Shown in pieces: positions 53,440-63,176 of a DNA stretch of 64,000 nt. The position numbers and the translations under genes were made by a program. The notes under the pieces are model-generated. The model saw only the letters and a list, made by a program, of their open reading frames with translations, did no database searches and had not been told where the DNA came from. How positions within the stretch are numbered: position 1 is the first letter of the stretch; each line of letters starts with the position of its first letter. The DNA comes from Anaerohalosphaera lusitana (lineage in GTDB: Bacteria; Planctomycetota; Phycisphaerae; Sedimentisphaerales; Anaerohalosphaeraceae), in assembly GCF_002007645.1 (NCBI RefSeq), contig NZ_CP019791.1:2294001-2358000 (forward strand), read 5' to 3'.

Positions 53440-53598
53440 CGCCGCCGGAATCATCGCACACAGCGATGGCCGCTGCATACGTCACTGCTGGAGGGGATCA
53501 ACAACAAGATCAAAACCATCAAACGCCAAGCCTACGGCTACCGCGATGATGAATACTTCTTCCTGAGAATAAGAGCAGCATTCCCCGGTATTCCGTGA
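53440..53598 (+). pseudogene. ISL3-family transposase, C-terminal remnant
   Basis: The last 45 residues or so (TSLLEGINNKIKTIKRQAYG, then DDEYFFLRIRAAFPGIP) match the end of ISL3-family transposases. The rest of the gene is absent; the IS256 remnant begins directly upstream. The catalytic domain is lost. Confidence 0.65.
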
Positions 53599-53752
53599 TG
53601 AACCTTAAATAAGCGTAAATCCATTTTTTTCATTCTCATATGTCTATCCCTAATTCAGTCTATTTATTGTTAGCAGAGAACACTTCAAAGCAGAACTGAT
53701 AGTCTCCTAGGCAGACATGATTTGGTGCAAATATCGCCGCCCAAAGTGAAAA

Positions 53753-53784
53753 TTCCCGACCCGACTTTCGTCGAGCCGGGAATA
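53753..53784 (-). terminator. Terminator of the LamG/dockerin gene
   Basis: The stem ATTCCCGGCTCGAC / GTCGGGTCGGGAAT with loop GAAA is followed by TTTT on the minus strand, 30 bp after the stop at 53816. Confidence 0.8.
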
Positions 53785-53815
53785 CTAAAAGCCATGTCAA
53801 TTAAACATCCTAAAA

Positions 53816-55399
53816 TTACTGACAGTCAGGTATCAGCCCGCATTCCATCCAGCTAGCTGCAAACTCTGCAAAATCATGTATATCTACAACACAGTCAGGC
53901 TCACCATCTGGTCCTGTCAGGTCCAGCTCCGGCTGCGTCAAACATGACGCCTCACCTGTATAATCGTAATACAGCATCGCTGCATCCTCGTCAGTTAGGC
54001 CGTAGTTGTAAATTGCAACCTCGTCGATCTGCCCCAAAAACGAATTAGACTGCCCGTTAGTCGTTCCTATATAGATCGGCTCGTCCAAACCATTATCAAT
54101 GCTGCCGCCATTTTTCTTTGCAAGCTCACCATTAACATAAAGCCTGAATTCACTGCCGTCAAAAGCAGCTATGATGTGTGTCCACTCATTGGCAGTAACA
54201 GCATCAGCAGCAGTTACCCAGGTGTCAGACTCATAAAAAAGCACATTCGCCAGATCCTCGGCAGAACCCGGGCGCAGTTGCAGGTAAAACAAGGTTGTAT
54301 CCACTCCGTAACCTGACCCCTTGGCTATTATTCCATTTCCATACTCAGCCAACGCGCTGCCGTCCCATTTGACCCAGGCAGCAGCAGTGTATCCACCTGT
54401 ATCCGCTGCGGGGTTCCAGGTGCTGGCTGTGGCCCAGCCCCCCTGATTAGGTGTAACAGCACCGGTAGCACTTCCATCCCAGCCTTCTGTGAAGGTCGGT
54501 GTACCGTTAGGATCTGCATTATAGCCGCTCACGGTATCCAGATATTGACCATCTACGTAATCAGCCTGATCAAGCGTCCATTTTGCCAACATACGCTTGA
54601 CCCCAAGCGCTGCTGCTTCCGAATAGCTGAAATTCCTGTCGATAATGCTTACCTTGCAGAAATATACGCCTTCATCCTCTTCCTGGGCATCGTAGACTGT
54701 CAGTTCACTAGTTGTCACGCCCCCGAAATCAGTCCCCTCAGTCAGTTGAACAGCTTCGTTCGGGTCTGCATTTGCCGTATTGTAATACCACTGGTACGCC
54801 AGGCCGTTACCGGAATAATCAATTGCCTCCACAGCAAAAACCGCATCCGTTCCCGCTTTGGGCAACTGGTCTTGCGGCTGGGAGGTAATACTGGGATAGT
54901 TTGGATCCACCGATTGAACCTCGAGCAGGAAACTGTCAACTTTTCCCCAGCCAGCATCAAACTTAAAGGTAAAACCTAGCTGCTTATCCGCAAACTCAGG
55001 CGATGCCGTCACTTCATGTGTGAAGTTCTGCGATTCGCTGTACGACGACATCACTGTCGCTGAAGAACCGTCCCAGGCAATGATGTCACCGGTATAACCA
55101 TAGCCGGATCCAGTCCTGATGAGATCTGCCGATAAAGAAACACTATCTCCCGCTTTGATATTGTAATCGGTAATATACCTAATAGTGGTACCGCTGCCCG
55201 TCAGTGTTCCAGGGTCGCCATCGCTCATGTACAAACTAACTTGTTTTACTATTTCCCATCCAGCGTCTGTGAATTCTTGGAAATTATCGTCATAAGAACC
55301 AGCATAATAAAGATCGTCATCCAAGACGACGTCTGCCGAAAACGCTGATCCCCCAAAAGCCACCACGATACAAATCAAAAATGCAATTTTCGAAAACAT
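53816..55399 (-). CDS. Secreted Ig/LamG protein with dockerin-like end (paralogue 1)
   Basis: A 527-residue protein. A signal peptide (KIAFLICIVVAFGGSAFSAD) is followed by a module of about 140 residues (DDDLYYAGSYDDNFQEFTDA through GWGKVDSFLLEV). Then come an Ig-like domain (about 165-265, ending EGVYFCKVSI), a LamG/concanavalin-type domain (about 270-480, IIAKGSGYG, EFRLYVNGELAKK, LGQIDEVAIYNYGLTDEDA), and a dockerin-like end (PDCVVDIHDFAEFAASWM). LamG folds bind carbohydrate or act as structural modules. GGAGG precedes the ATG by 7 bp. It flanks the GH2 gene on one side, while its longer paralogue lies on the other side. Confidence 0.78.
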   Translation of the reverse strand: MFSKIAFLICIVVAFGGSAFSADVVLDDDLYYAGSYDDNFQEFTDAGWEIVKQVSLYMSDGDPGTLTGSGTTIRYITDYNIKAGDSVSLSADLIRTGSGYGYTGDIIAWDGSSATVMSSYSESQNFTHEVTASPEFADKQLGFTFKFDAGWGKVDSFLLEVQSVDPNYPSITSQPQDQLPKAGTDAVFAVEAIDYSGNGLAYQWYYNTANADPNEAVQLTEGTDFGGVTTSELTVYDAQEEDEGVYFCKVSIIDRNFSYSEAAALGVKRMLAKWTLDQADYVDGQYLDTVSGYNADPNGTPTFTEGWDGSATGAVTPNQGGWATASTWNPAADTGGYTAAAWVKWDGSALAEYGNGIIAKGSGYGVDTTLFYLQLRPGSAEDLANVLFYESDTWVTAADAVTANEWTHIIAAFDGSEFRLYVNGELAKKNGGSIDNGLDEPIYIGTTNGQSNSFLGQIDEVAIYNYGLTDEDAAMLYYDYTGEASCLTQPELDLTGPDGEPDCVVDIHDFAEFAASWMECGLIPDCQ

Positions 55400-55522
55400 A
55401 GTAAGCCCTCCAAAAACAAAAGAAATAAAAAAACAAATACAGATAACCGGCTGCTTTTACCAGTCATCGTAACAGCAACTCAAAACCATCTGACCCTCTT
55501 TAAAGCAGTTATAAACCAGATA

Positions 55523-58180
55523 TCAGTTTTCAAACTCTGTTTGTTGACGTCCAATTTCTTTAAGTCTCAGCTCGTTCAATTCCCCTTGAACCGTACGTAA
55601 CTTCTTCTTAAGCTTTCGAACAGTTTCTGAATCGCTGGCTTCCTCAACAGATAGATCATCGGCGTTTATGGCCTGGCAGGCAGTTTCTTCATAAATCTGT
55701 CGTATTGCATAAGGAACGCTTTTAAAGCTGATTTCGCCGGGCAACGGGGTGTTTATGCCCTCGTGCAGCATCTTTGCACGGACCGTAATCTTGCCCGGTT
55801 CAGTTGTTGACTGAATCAAACACGGCGCTGTGCCCCATTCCAATCTGGCCGGGTTTGTGCCGATGTTTTTTGCGTCAATCAGCCTGGCCGGTCCGGTGAC
55901 TTCAAAGACGATACGGTCATCACAGAGGCGTTTTATGTTTCCGTCTTTATCCACCATCCGGGCAATGACAGTAATCACATCCGAGCCATCCGCCGTTAGC
56001 GGCATACCTCCAGAATCAATAATCAAATCCAGATGATGTTTACGTTTGGCAGGCATGCGGGTCGTAGAGGCCACAACTTTACCATCGATCAGACCTTCAG
56101 CGACAATCTTGGCCTGATCCCATTTTTTCGCCCTGTGAAGTTGTTTGAGATCCATGAAATTATAAACGTTCTCAAATTTGACAGGTGGATGAGGCATGTC
56201 GGCATCTAAATCCGCCGGACGAATTGTATCAAAAACTTCGCCGAAAACCTTCAGGCGTATTTCTTCACAATTTGAATACACCCATACGTCACCGCTTGAA
56301 AACGGGGTCATTTCATTCGCAATGTATACCATGGGACCATTTTCAACATACGGAATTTGAGATTTCGGATTGCGCTGGCTCTGGATTACATAATAGGAAT
56401 ATTTCGGTTGCCTGAAAGCATCAGCTATTCCGCCAAAGAATTGATCTGGATGGTAACCGCGGTTGTGGTCAAAAGAATGCCAAAGACAGCCGCCGGTTAT
56501 CTGGGCAGGATTCCCATAGAAACTATCGATGCATATCCAGGAATAATCCGGCCGGGGATCGGCGTAATGGCGGGCCTGAATAATCTGAGCCGCTTCACCC
56601 CAGGACCGGCGTACTCGACTGGTTGAATTGTGGGCCGACCAGTCATCAACGTTATCACCCCATTCTCGGATGAACGCCGACTTGCGGTGGTCCGTTTTGC
56701 CTCCATAGATGACGTCAAAATATTCCGATCCGTTTGCCCGACCGTCACAGGCCGTATAGCACCCATCGAATGGGAACTCTTCATGAACAGTTTCGTGCAC
56801 CCTCTTTGCAAAAGTATTCGGATAATGCGTTTCATTCAGGATAGGCTCCCACATAATAACGCACGGATGATTTCGGTCACGACGGACCATGTTTCGGATG
56901 TCCTGGCACACTCTTTTTGCAAAGATTTCCTTTTCATTCCAAAACTGCCAGCCGGGTGTAGCTACAATGACAAACATACCCAGTTGGTCACAGGCCTCCA
57001 TAAAGGCGGGATCCTGTGGGTAATGAGCCGAACGGACAATTTCCATATTGGCGTTTCGCAGCTTTAGGGCGTCTCGCCAGTGTAGTGAGTTTGGCAAGGC
57101 ATTACCGATATGAGCAAAGTCCTGGTGCCTGTTCGCTCCGATCAAGGGTTTGCCGTACGGTTTATTATTTAAAAGGAAGCCCTCTTTGCCGCGGAACTCA
57201 ATCTTGCGAATACCAATTCTGATAGCCTGGCCGTCGAGCAAAGTGGAATCTTTTGAAACTTTGGTGATTAGTTTGTGGAGGTAGGGATCGTCCGGACTCC
57301 AGAGGTGAGGCTTTTCAATTGAAACTTTTTGCCTGACCGTCCGACATGAACCGGGAGCAAGTGAAATTTCATTACTTTTTGCGCCGACATCTTCTTGTTG
57401 GTCATTCTGTATGGACGAACTTAATTGAATGGTTTGTTTTTGCATAGTTTCATTTTTAATCTCGGTGGCAATAATCACATCCACTGAATCCTCGGAAAGA
57501 TTTTCATAATGAACAAATACCCCTCCACCCGCTGTAGTATTAGCGAGAGTTGGGTCTGTAATGTGAACGGGATATTTGCTGTATAACCAGACATCTCTGT
57601 AGATACCGCCGAAATAAGTGAAATCGAGAACGCCCTGAGGCTTTCCTGGCGGATAATCCGGATCATCGCTGTTGTCCGCCCATACAGCAACAACGTTTTC
57701 TTCTCCCCCAAACCGGACTGCGTCCGTAATATCTATCACTACAGGCAGGTAGCCTCCGAAATGTTCTTTAACTAGCTTACCATTGATCCATATCTTGCTT
57801 TTTCCCATGATTGCCTCAAAGTGCAGGAAATGCTTTTTACCTTCAATATCTTCAGGTAAAGTAAAATGCTTACGGTACCATGCCGGCCCTTGATAGTTAA
57901 TTGACCCGCTGGCATCAACCGGCAAATATTCAAGTCCATGGGGGCAGTTCACGATCTCCCACATGCTGTCATCATAGTTTGGTGCCGAGGCGTCTTCCAA
58001 CTCCCCCTTGTAAAAACGCCAACCAACATTAAAGCTAAAAATATCGCGGGGTCCATTTTCTATCTGAAAGAAGCCGGCAGTGGAAAACTCAGGTGTCTCT
58101 CTGGATGAAATAGCCTCCGCATACACATTAAAAGCAAACATATTGATAACAGTTATTGTAAATACTAACAAGTATCTCAT
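55523..58180 (-). CDS. Secreted GH2-family glycosidase (beta-galactosidase-like)
   Basis: An 885-residue enzyme. The start at 58180 begins a signal peptide (MRYLLVFTITVINMFAFNVY); the open frame upstream belongs to a sulfatase remnant region. The GH2 sugar-binding domain (about 40-205, WYRKHFTLPEDIEGKKHFLH), Ig-like domain, and TIM barrel follow in order. The acid/base Glu is about 450 (WEPILNETHYP), and the nucleophile Glu is about 506 (FIREWGDNV). The C-terminal domains include ITVIARMVDKDGNIKRLCDD, as in GH2 proteins with an added beta-sandwich, then a coiled coil. It cleaves terminal beta-linked sugars outside the cytoplasm; the exact specificity is unknown. The neighbouring sulfatase remnant hints at a sulfated glycan. 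Confidence 0.85.
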   Translation of the reverse strand: MRYLLVFTITVINMFAFNVYAEAISSRETPEFSTAGFFQIENGPRDIFSFNVGWRFYKGELEDASAPNYDDSMWEIVNCPHGLEYLPVDASGSINYQGPAWYRKHFTLPEDIEGKKHFLHFEAIMGKSKIWINGKLVKEHFGGYLPVVIDITDAVRFGGEENVVAVWADNSDDPDYPPGKPQGVLDFTYFGGIYRDVWLYSKYPVHITDPTLANTTAGGGVFVHYENLSEDSVDVIIATEIKNETMQKQTIQLSSSIQNDQQEDVGAKSNEISLAPGSCRTVRQKVSIEKPHLWSPDDPYLHKLITKVSKDSTLLDGQAIRIGIRKIEFRGKEGFLLNNKPYGKPLIGANRHQDFAHIGNALPNSLHWRDALKLRNANMEIVRSAHYPQDPAFMEACDQLGMFVIVATPGWQFWNEKEIFAKRVCQDIRNMVRRDRNHPCVIMWEPILNETHYPNTFAKRVHETVHEEFPFDGCYTACDGRANGSEYFDVIYGGKTDHRKSAFIREWGDNVDDWSAHNSTSRVRRSWGEAAQIIQARHYADPRPDYSWICIDSFYGNPAQITGGCLWHSFDHNRGYHPDQFFGGIADAFRQPKYSYYVIQSQRNPKSQIPYVENGPMVYIANEMTPFSSGDVWVYSNCEEIRLKVFGEVFDTIRPADLDADMPHPPVKFENVYNFMDLKQLHRAKKWDQAKIVAEGLIDGKVVASTTRMPAKRKHHLDLIIDSGGMPLTADGSDVITVIARMVDKDGNIKRLCDDRIVFEVTGPARLIDAKNIGTNPARLEWGTAPCLIQSTTEPGKITVRAKMLHEGINTPLPGEISFKSVPYAIRQIYEETACQAINADDLSVEEASDSETVRKLKKKLRTVQGELNELRLKEIGRQQTEFEN

Positions 58181-58193
58181 GGATGTCCTTCTC

Positions 58194-58443
58194 TCAATAT
58201 AAGCTTGTGCCCATGCACTGGGCATTATCACCTTTGAAATTCTTCCTGCCTTTGCTCGAATTGGAATCAAAGTCAACCGACCACATGTCGTTCGAATACG
58301 GCAGGCCAAGGTATTCATCAAAATCATGCTGCAGCGTGAGGAACTCGCGATGATGCCCCAGGTGCCACTTCCCCGTCATTACCGTTTTGTAGCTACGTTT
58401 CTTGAGCATCTCGGCGATTGTTTGCTCTTGCGGATTAAGACCC
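58194..58443 (-). pseudogene. Sulfatase remnant
   Basis: The sequence NPQEQTIAEMLKKRSYKTVM, then TGKWHLGHHREFL and HDFDEYLGLPYSNDMW, is the conserved N-terminal half of family S1 sulfatases just after the active site. The CxPSR-type active-site motif and everything beyond about residue 150 are missing, so it is a broken piece. It lies directly upstream of the GH2 gene and in the same direction, so a sulfatase-GH2 operon probably existed. Confidence 0.75.
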
Positions 58444-58619
58444 TTTTGTCAAGCTAAGTAGTGCCAACACTAACCTGGCAATTTGTCGACCTGTTTTTGA
58501 TAATAAATTCCGGAAATCGCTTAAACTTATTTTTAAAGCGAAGATATGTTTACTTTGTCTATGTCCCCGAATTGCTAAAACTTTCTTCACAAATTGATCA
58601 CTCACATGCTAAAAAATAA

Positions 58620-58654
58620 AAACATGGCCCCAGCGATAAGCCGGAGCCATGTTT
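58620..58654 (-). terminator. Terminator of the large LamG/dockerin gene
   Basis: The stem AAACATGGCTCC / GGGGCCATGTTT is followed by an AT-rich, T-rich run on the minus strand, shortly after the stop at 58681. Confidence 0.75.
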
Positions 58655-58680
58655 CGGTTTAAACGACTTTTAGACAACGA

Positions 58681-61608
58681 TTAGAGATTTCGTGCGTCCA
58701 GCAGCCATTCTGAAGCCAGAACGCTCAGGTCGTACATATCGATAGAGCAGTCGTTGTTGATGTCCGCGCCAATGTAGAACTCAGGCACGCATCGCGGTGT
58801 GTCGTCCGTGACCACAAGCTCCAGGTTCTTCATATGGATCTTACCTGTGAGATTCGATCCCCAGTAACCACAGAAAATGTAGTTTAACTGGCCTGCCGGT
58901 GCATCATTGGGGATCGGTACTACGATCGTGTGCCATTCACCATCCGTCAGCGCAGATGTGTTCATGGTGTGGCTGAAGCCTTCACCATCGGTATTGATGA
59001 AGTTGCCCCACATGCCGTTTGCCCCGATAGTACCTTCAACCAGCTTCATATCAATATGAAGCTCATCGTACTGGTCTATAGGCATGTCGCTGCGGTCCTT
59101 GTGGAAGTACAGCCACGAAGCATCCGTACCGCCGCTGCTGCTCGGCGTATCGTAGGACCATTCGATAGCCATCCCGTTCGGGTCATCTACCGGATCGCAG
59201 TAACCTTCACCATATACGAGGTTCGTTCCGCCGCTATACTCGTAGTAGTGCATCCAGTAGTACTTGGAACTGGCCGGATCGTCAGGATCGAGGTTGGTAA
59301 CATCATAATTCATCGGATCGATAACCGCAGCTTCGGTCACAACACCCTTGGTGTCCTCGCCCCAGCTTGCACTGATCGGCGCAAAGTCGAAAAGGTCAAC
59401 CTTAAGACTATCATTGAGGTCCGCCTCTAGATCCTGAGTCGTAAAGCTCCAGACATTACTCCGCCACAGCGGATTGCCGGATACGTCAGACTCTACAACA
59501 TACCAGTAGTATGTCGTATCAAGATCCAGGTTGAAATCAAAACTTGCCTCAGGTGAAGTCAAGCCGGCAATAACCGTTGGATCAGTCAGCGGGTAGTTCG
59601 GATCGAAGTCAGCAGCGTACTGATCCGGTGCTGTCGTGCTGTAATATACGTCAAACAACTCGGAACCTTCGCCGGGCTGCCAGCTCAGCATGGTGTCGAA
59701 CGGTACGTCGGTCGCGTTATCCTCAGGCGAAGGATATGCCGGCGTTGGATTAACTTCCTTAACTTCATCCTCGGCAAACGGATAGTTGTAAATGCGGAAG
59801 TCGTCGATCATACCGTCAAAAGTATCAGTTGAATCGGTAAGACCGCCGCCAATGGCTACTTCTGTTGCGCCATAAACAGGATTGTTTTGGCCGGGGAAAC
59901 TGCCCCACTGATCACCATTGATGTAAACGTTTATGCCTTGACCTAATTGCTTGGTTATTACATAGTGGTTCCACCTGTTCTTGTAGTCTGCAGAAGAAAG
60001 GCCCGTAGTATATATCTGTGTAGAACCGTCGTCGGGGTTCCCGGTAAGCATCTGGAAACGGCCGGTAGTGTGCGGTATACGAAGCGTTACCACATTTGAG
60101 TTGCTGCCCCTTGCGTGGAACAGATTCTGCAAATTGGACAAGGGCTGCTCAGGCGAACCATATGTCCAGAAGGACAATGTAAATGCTTCTGCCACATCAC
60201 CCAGTACCTCTGCCGGGACAGACACATGGCCGTCAGAAGCGTTACGCATCTTCAATGCCTGACCTATCATGCCCCCGTCAGGGCTGTAATCAACCGTACC
60301 GATGGCCGTTCCATCGTATCCATTGCCGCTGATATCGGTTGCATCGCCGTCAAAAGGATAATGCGCGATCAGATACCCTGCCTTAAGCATTGCCATTTCG
60401 GAATATTCAAAGTTTCTGCCGATAATGCTTACCTTGCAGAAGTATCCGCCGTCGTCCTCTTTCTGAACATCAAAGACCGTAAGCTCACTGGTAGTCGCTC
60501 CATCAAAGTCAGTCCCATCAGCAAGTGCAACAGCATCGTTCGAATCTGCATTAGCCAGGTTCGGGTCGTGGTACCACAGGTACTCAAGGCCGTTACCGGA
60601 GTAATCAATTGCCTCTACCGAAAAGACAGCATCCGACCCGGCTTTGAGGAATTGGTCCTGCGGCTGGGTAATAATGTCGGGATAGTTTGGGTCTACTTGT
60701 TCTACGTCAAGCTTGAATCTGTCCACTTTGCCCCAGCCTGAAGCAAACTTAAAGGTGAATCCAAGCTGTTTACCCGCATGTTCAGACAACGCCGTGGCTT
60801 CAAGTGTGAAGTCCTGCGATTCGCTGTAAGATGATATCACTGTCGCTGTAGAACCATCCCAGGCAATAACGTCACCGGTATAACCATAACCAGATCCAGT
60901 CCTGATGAGATCTGTCCACAGAGAGATAGAATCCCCATAGTTAAGAACGTAGTCTGAAATATACCTAATGGTAGTACCATTGGCCCCTGTCAGCGTTCCG
61001 GTCGTGCCATCGCTCATGTACAAACTGACTAGATCTACTATTTCCCATCCATCAGCGTCTCTGAATTCTTGGAAATTATCAGTATAAGAACCAGCATAAT
61101 AAAGATCGTCGTCCAAAACGGAGGTTACTACGTCAAGCGTGAAACTATCCACTTTGCCCCAGCCTTCAGCAAACTTAAAAGTGAATCCAAGCTTTTGACC
61201 CGCATATTCAGAGGATGCCGTGACTTTATGCGTGAAATCCTGTGATTCGCTGAACGATGATATCACTGTCGCCGTAGAACCGTCCCAGGCAATGATGTCA
61301 CCAGTATAACCGTAGCCAGATCCAGTCCTGATGAGATCTGCAGTTAAAGAAACACTATCTCCCTCTTTGATGCTGTAATCGGTAATATATCTAATAGTGG
61401 TACCGCTGCCCGTTATCACTCCAGTCGAGCCATCGCTCATGTACAAACTGACTTGATTTACTATTTCCCAACCAGCGTCTGTGAATTCTTGAAAATTATC
61501 ATCATAAGAACCAGCATAATAAAGATCATCGTCTAGAACTGTCACTGAGAACGCTGACCCGGCGAAAGCCAACAAAATACAAGTCAAAAATGTGATTCTA
61601 GTAAACAT
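58681..61608 (-). CDS. Large secreted Ig/LamG protein with two N-terminal modules (paralogue 2)
   Basis: A 975-residue protein. After the signal peptide (ITFLTCILLAFAGSAFSV) there are two tandem copies of the module found once in paralogue 1 (DDDLYYAGSYDDNFQEF and DDDLYYAGSYTDNFQEF). An Ig-like domain, a LamG domain (about 420-620, FDGMIDDFRIYNYPF), a fibronectin-like domain (LSWQPGEGSELFDVYYST) and a dockerin-like segment (ADLNDSLKVDLFDFAPISAS) follow. Then come a carbohydrate-binding-like beta-sandwich (about 790-940) and a final dockerin-like motif (GADINNDCSIDMYDLSVLAS). The start at 61608 has the same 7-bp GGAGG spacing as paralogue 1; ATG 61611 is an alternative. It is probably a surface glycan-binding protein. 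Confidence 0.78.
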   Translation of the reverse strand: MFTRITFLTCILLAFAGSAFSVTVLDDDLYYAGSYDDNFQEFTDAGWEIVNQVSLYMSDGSTGVITGSGTTIRYITDYSIKEGDSVSLTADLIRTGSGYGYTGDIIAWDGSTATVISSFSESQDFTHKVTASSEYAGQKLGFTFKFAEGWGKVDSFTLDVVTSVLDDDLYYAGSYTDNFQEFRDADGWEIVDLVSLYMSDGTTGTLTGANGTTIRYISDYVLNYGDSISLWTDLIRTGSGYGYTGDVIAWDGSTATVISSYSESQDFTLEATALSEHAGKQLGFTFKFASGWGKVDRFKLDVEQVDPNYPDIITQPQDQFLKAGSDAVFSVEAIDYSGNGLEYLWYHDPNLANADSNDAVALADGTDFDGATTSELTVFDVQKEDDGGYFCKVSIIGRNFEYSEMAMLKAGYLIAHYPFDGDATDISGNGYDGTAIGTVDYSPDGGMIGQALKMRNASDGHVSVPAEVLGDVAEAFTLSFWTYGSPEQPLSNLQNLFHARGSNSNVVTLRIPHTTGRFQMLTGNPDDGSTQIYTTGLSSADYKNRWNHYVITKQLGQGINVYINGDQWGSFPGQNNPVYGATEVAIGGGLTDSTDTFDGMIDDFRIYNYPFAEDEVKEVNPTPAYPSPEDNATDVPFDTMLSWQPGEGSELFDVYYSTTAPDQYAADFDPNYPLTDPTVIAGLTSPEASFDFNLDLDTTYYWYVVESDVSGNPLWRSNVWSFTTQDLEADLNDSLKVDLFDFAPISASWGEDTKGVVTEAAVIDPMNYDVTNLDPDDPASSKYYWMHYYEYSGGTNLVYGEGYCDPVDDPNGMAIEWSYDTPSSSGGTDASWLYFHKDRSDMPIDQYDELHIDMKLVEGTIGANGMWGNFINTDGEGFSHTMNTSALTDGEWHTIVVPIPNDAPAGQLNYIFCGYWGSNLTGKIHMKNLELVVTDDTPRCVPEFYIGADINNDCSIDMYDLSVLASEWLLDARNL

Positions 61609-61783
61609 CATAAGCCCTCCAAAAATAAAAAGTAAAAAAACATAGATAACCAGCTACTTTTACTGGTAATCAAAAAAACCTTCAACTGTCATAACCATAC
61701 ATTATACATAAATACGACCTTCCCTTTCAGTCTTCTAAGATTAATATGTATATTTTGCTAGTCGCGGTCGCTCTGATGTGACG

Positions 61784-62617
61784 TTAGTTCTGTATTCTAG
61801 CTGTGCCCTTAAAAAGGCCCAGGAGCGCTCGCAGATTGTAACCATTCTGGTTTGGCAGATTAGATTTGTCGTCACCAAGGTCACCCCAGAAATCATCGGC
61901 ATTAATGGCCTCCTTATCGTTGTTGAAGACGACATGGCCGTCTCCGTGAAGCACATTGATACCTGCAGGCGCATTCCCCCCCGCGCGGTGCATTATGTGC
62001 TCCTGTGAATTGATAAGGTCAGCGGCCAGACTTGTACTTGAGGTCATATTTGAAACCTTATAGCCTATCATGTGTACACTTACGTCCCTGCCGCTGCTTC
62101 CACAACGGATAACTTCCTTGGCACGTACTTGAGGAATGTAGTTGTAACTAACTCTAATCGTCGACGCCGTACCGTTGCCGCCAATAGCAGCTGGCCAGGA
62201 AAGGCGATAATGATCGTAGGACCAAGCCTTGTTAAAGGCACCTGCTGACGAGCAGTAAAATACTTCCGGGTCCTTCAGATAGCCTGCATCGAAGAGCCAC
62301 CCCATATTACGTGGTATCATCTTGTCTTGTTCCGAGGTCGCATTCGTGTTGACGGAGTAGGCCCAATATGCCGCCCAGCCCGCATAACCTGCTGTGCCTC
62401 GCCAGCGTTCTTCCATCCAGCTTGGAGGCACATTATTCTTATTATCAGTTGCATAAGTGAGCATGCTGATGCCGACCTGTTTTAGATTGGAACCGCATGT
62501 CACACGGCGAGCTCGCTCTTTGACCATGCCCAACGCGGGCATCATAATGGCTAAAAGCAATGCAATGATGGAAATTACTACCAGCAATTCTATTAGTGTA
62601 AAGCCAGATTTCTTCAT
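61784..62617 (-). CDS. Pseudopilin-like protein (type II secretion / planctomycete pilin family)
   Basis: A 277-residue protein starting MKKSGFTLIELLVVISIIAL, the prepilin cleavage site (after Gly 5) and membrane helix with Glu at position 5 of the mature form. The rest is a periplasmic domain with CGSNLKQVGISMLTYATDNK near the start and INVLHGDGHVVFNND near the end. Both are hallmarks of the large pseudopilin families of Planctomycetota, often found as single genes beside secreted carbohydrate-active proteins. AAGGA lies 8 bp before the ATG. A role in secretion or substrate contact is inferred; no other secretion gene is nearby. Confidence 0.85.
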   Translation of the reverse strand: MKKSGFTLIELLVVISIIALLLAIMMPALGMVKERARRVTCGSNLKQVGISMLTYATDNKNNVPPSWMEERWRGTAGYAGWAAYWAYSVNTNATSEQDKMIPRNMGWLFDAGYLKDPEVFYCSSAGAFNKAWSYDHYRLSWPAAIGGNGTASTIRVSYNYIPQVRAKEVIRCGSSGRDVSVHMIGYKVSNMTSSTSLAADLINSQEHIMHRAGGNAPAGINVLHGDGHVVFNNDKEAINADDFWGDLGDDKSNLPNQNGYNLRALLGLFKGTARIQN

Positions 62618-63089
62618 GAAGGAAATTCCTTGTCAACACATTTCTGCAGCTACTTACCTGTCAATAGTTATTGCTATTTCCGAGTATTTTATGTTAGCAT
62701 AAATTCTGAATGCAATAAATATCAAATCGCGTATTTTTCTTTTGATTTTGCGCAAAGACTGAAACGCAAAACCGAACGGAATTCTTTACATGGCAATGTT
62801 CTCCGGAACTCTTTTGCATGCAATTCTTTAGCCATTTCATGATACTGTTCTACACGGGCACCGGTTACTAAGGTAAAAAATTACAATTTTTGCAAAAAGG
62901 GGAAATGGTGGATACTCTTAGCAAACCTGTTCCTACTCGCAAGTTCATTTCTTTGTCTTGCGACTTAGTATACCCGAAAACAATTCCACCTTAAACACCT
63001 GTCCAGTTTTGGGGACACGCTCAAACAATCTCCAGATGTATGAGCTTCGCATTTGACCTCCGGATAACTTGGTCAGTAAGATAAAAAAA
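62618..63089. other. Non-coding stretch
   Basis: AT-rich with no coding frame or repeat seen. It should contain the promoter of the pseudopilin gene on the minus strand. Confidence 0.5.
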
Positions 63090-63117
63090 ACCGACCAGCG
63101 ATTATTCGCTGGTCGGT
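63090..63117 (-). terminator. Terminator of the methyltransferase gene
   Basis: A perfect stem ACCGACCAGCG / CGCTGGTCGGT with an 8-base T-run on the minus strand, 60 bp after the stop at 63177. Confidence 0.9.
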
Positions 63118-63176
63118 AAAAATCTGGTCACTGCATGCAGTTTTTTTCAATGGGCTTGTCTGGATATGAAAGGGCC

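Noticed and set aside
18427..61608. Cellulosome-type complex, from the dockerin-like C-termini
   Set aside because: No cohesin domain or scaffoldin is encoded. Such motifs are common in Planctomycetota without cellulosomes.
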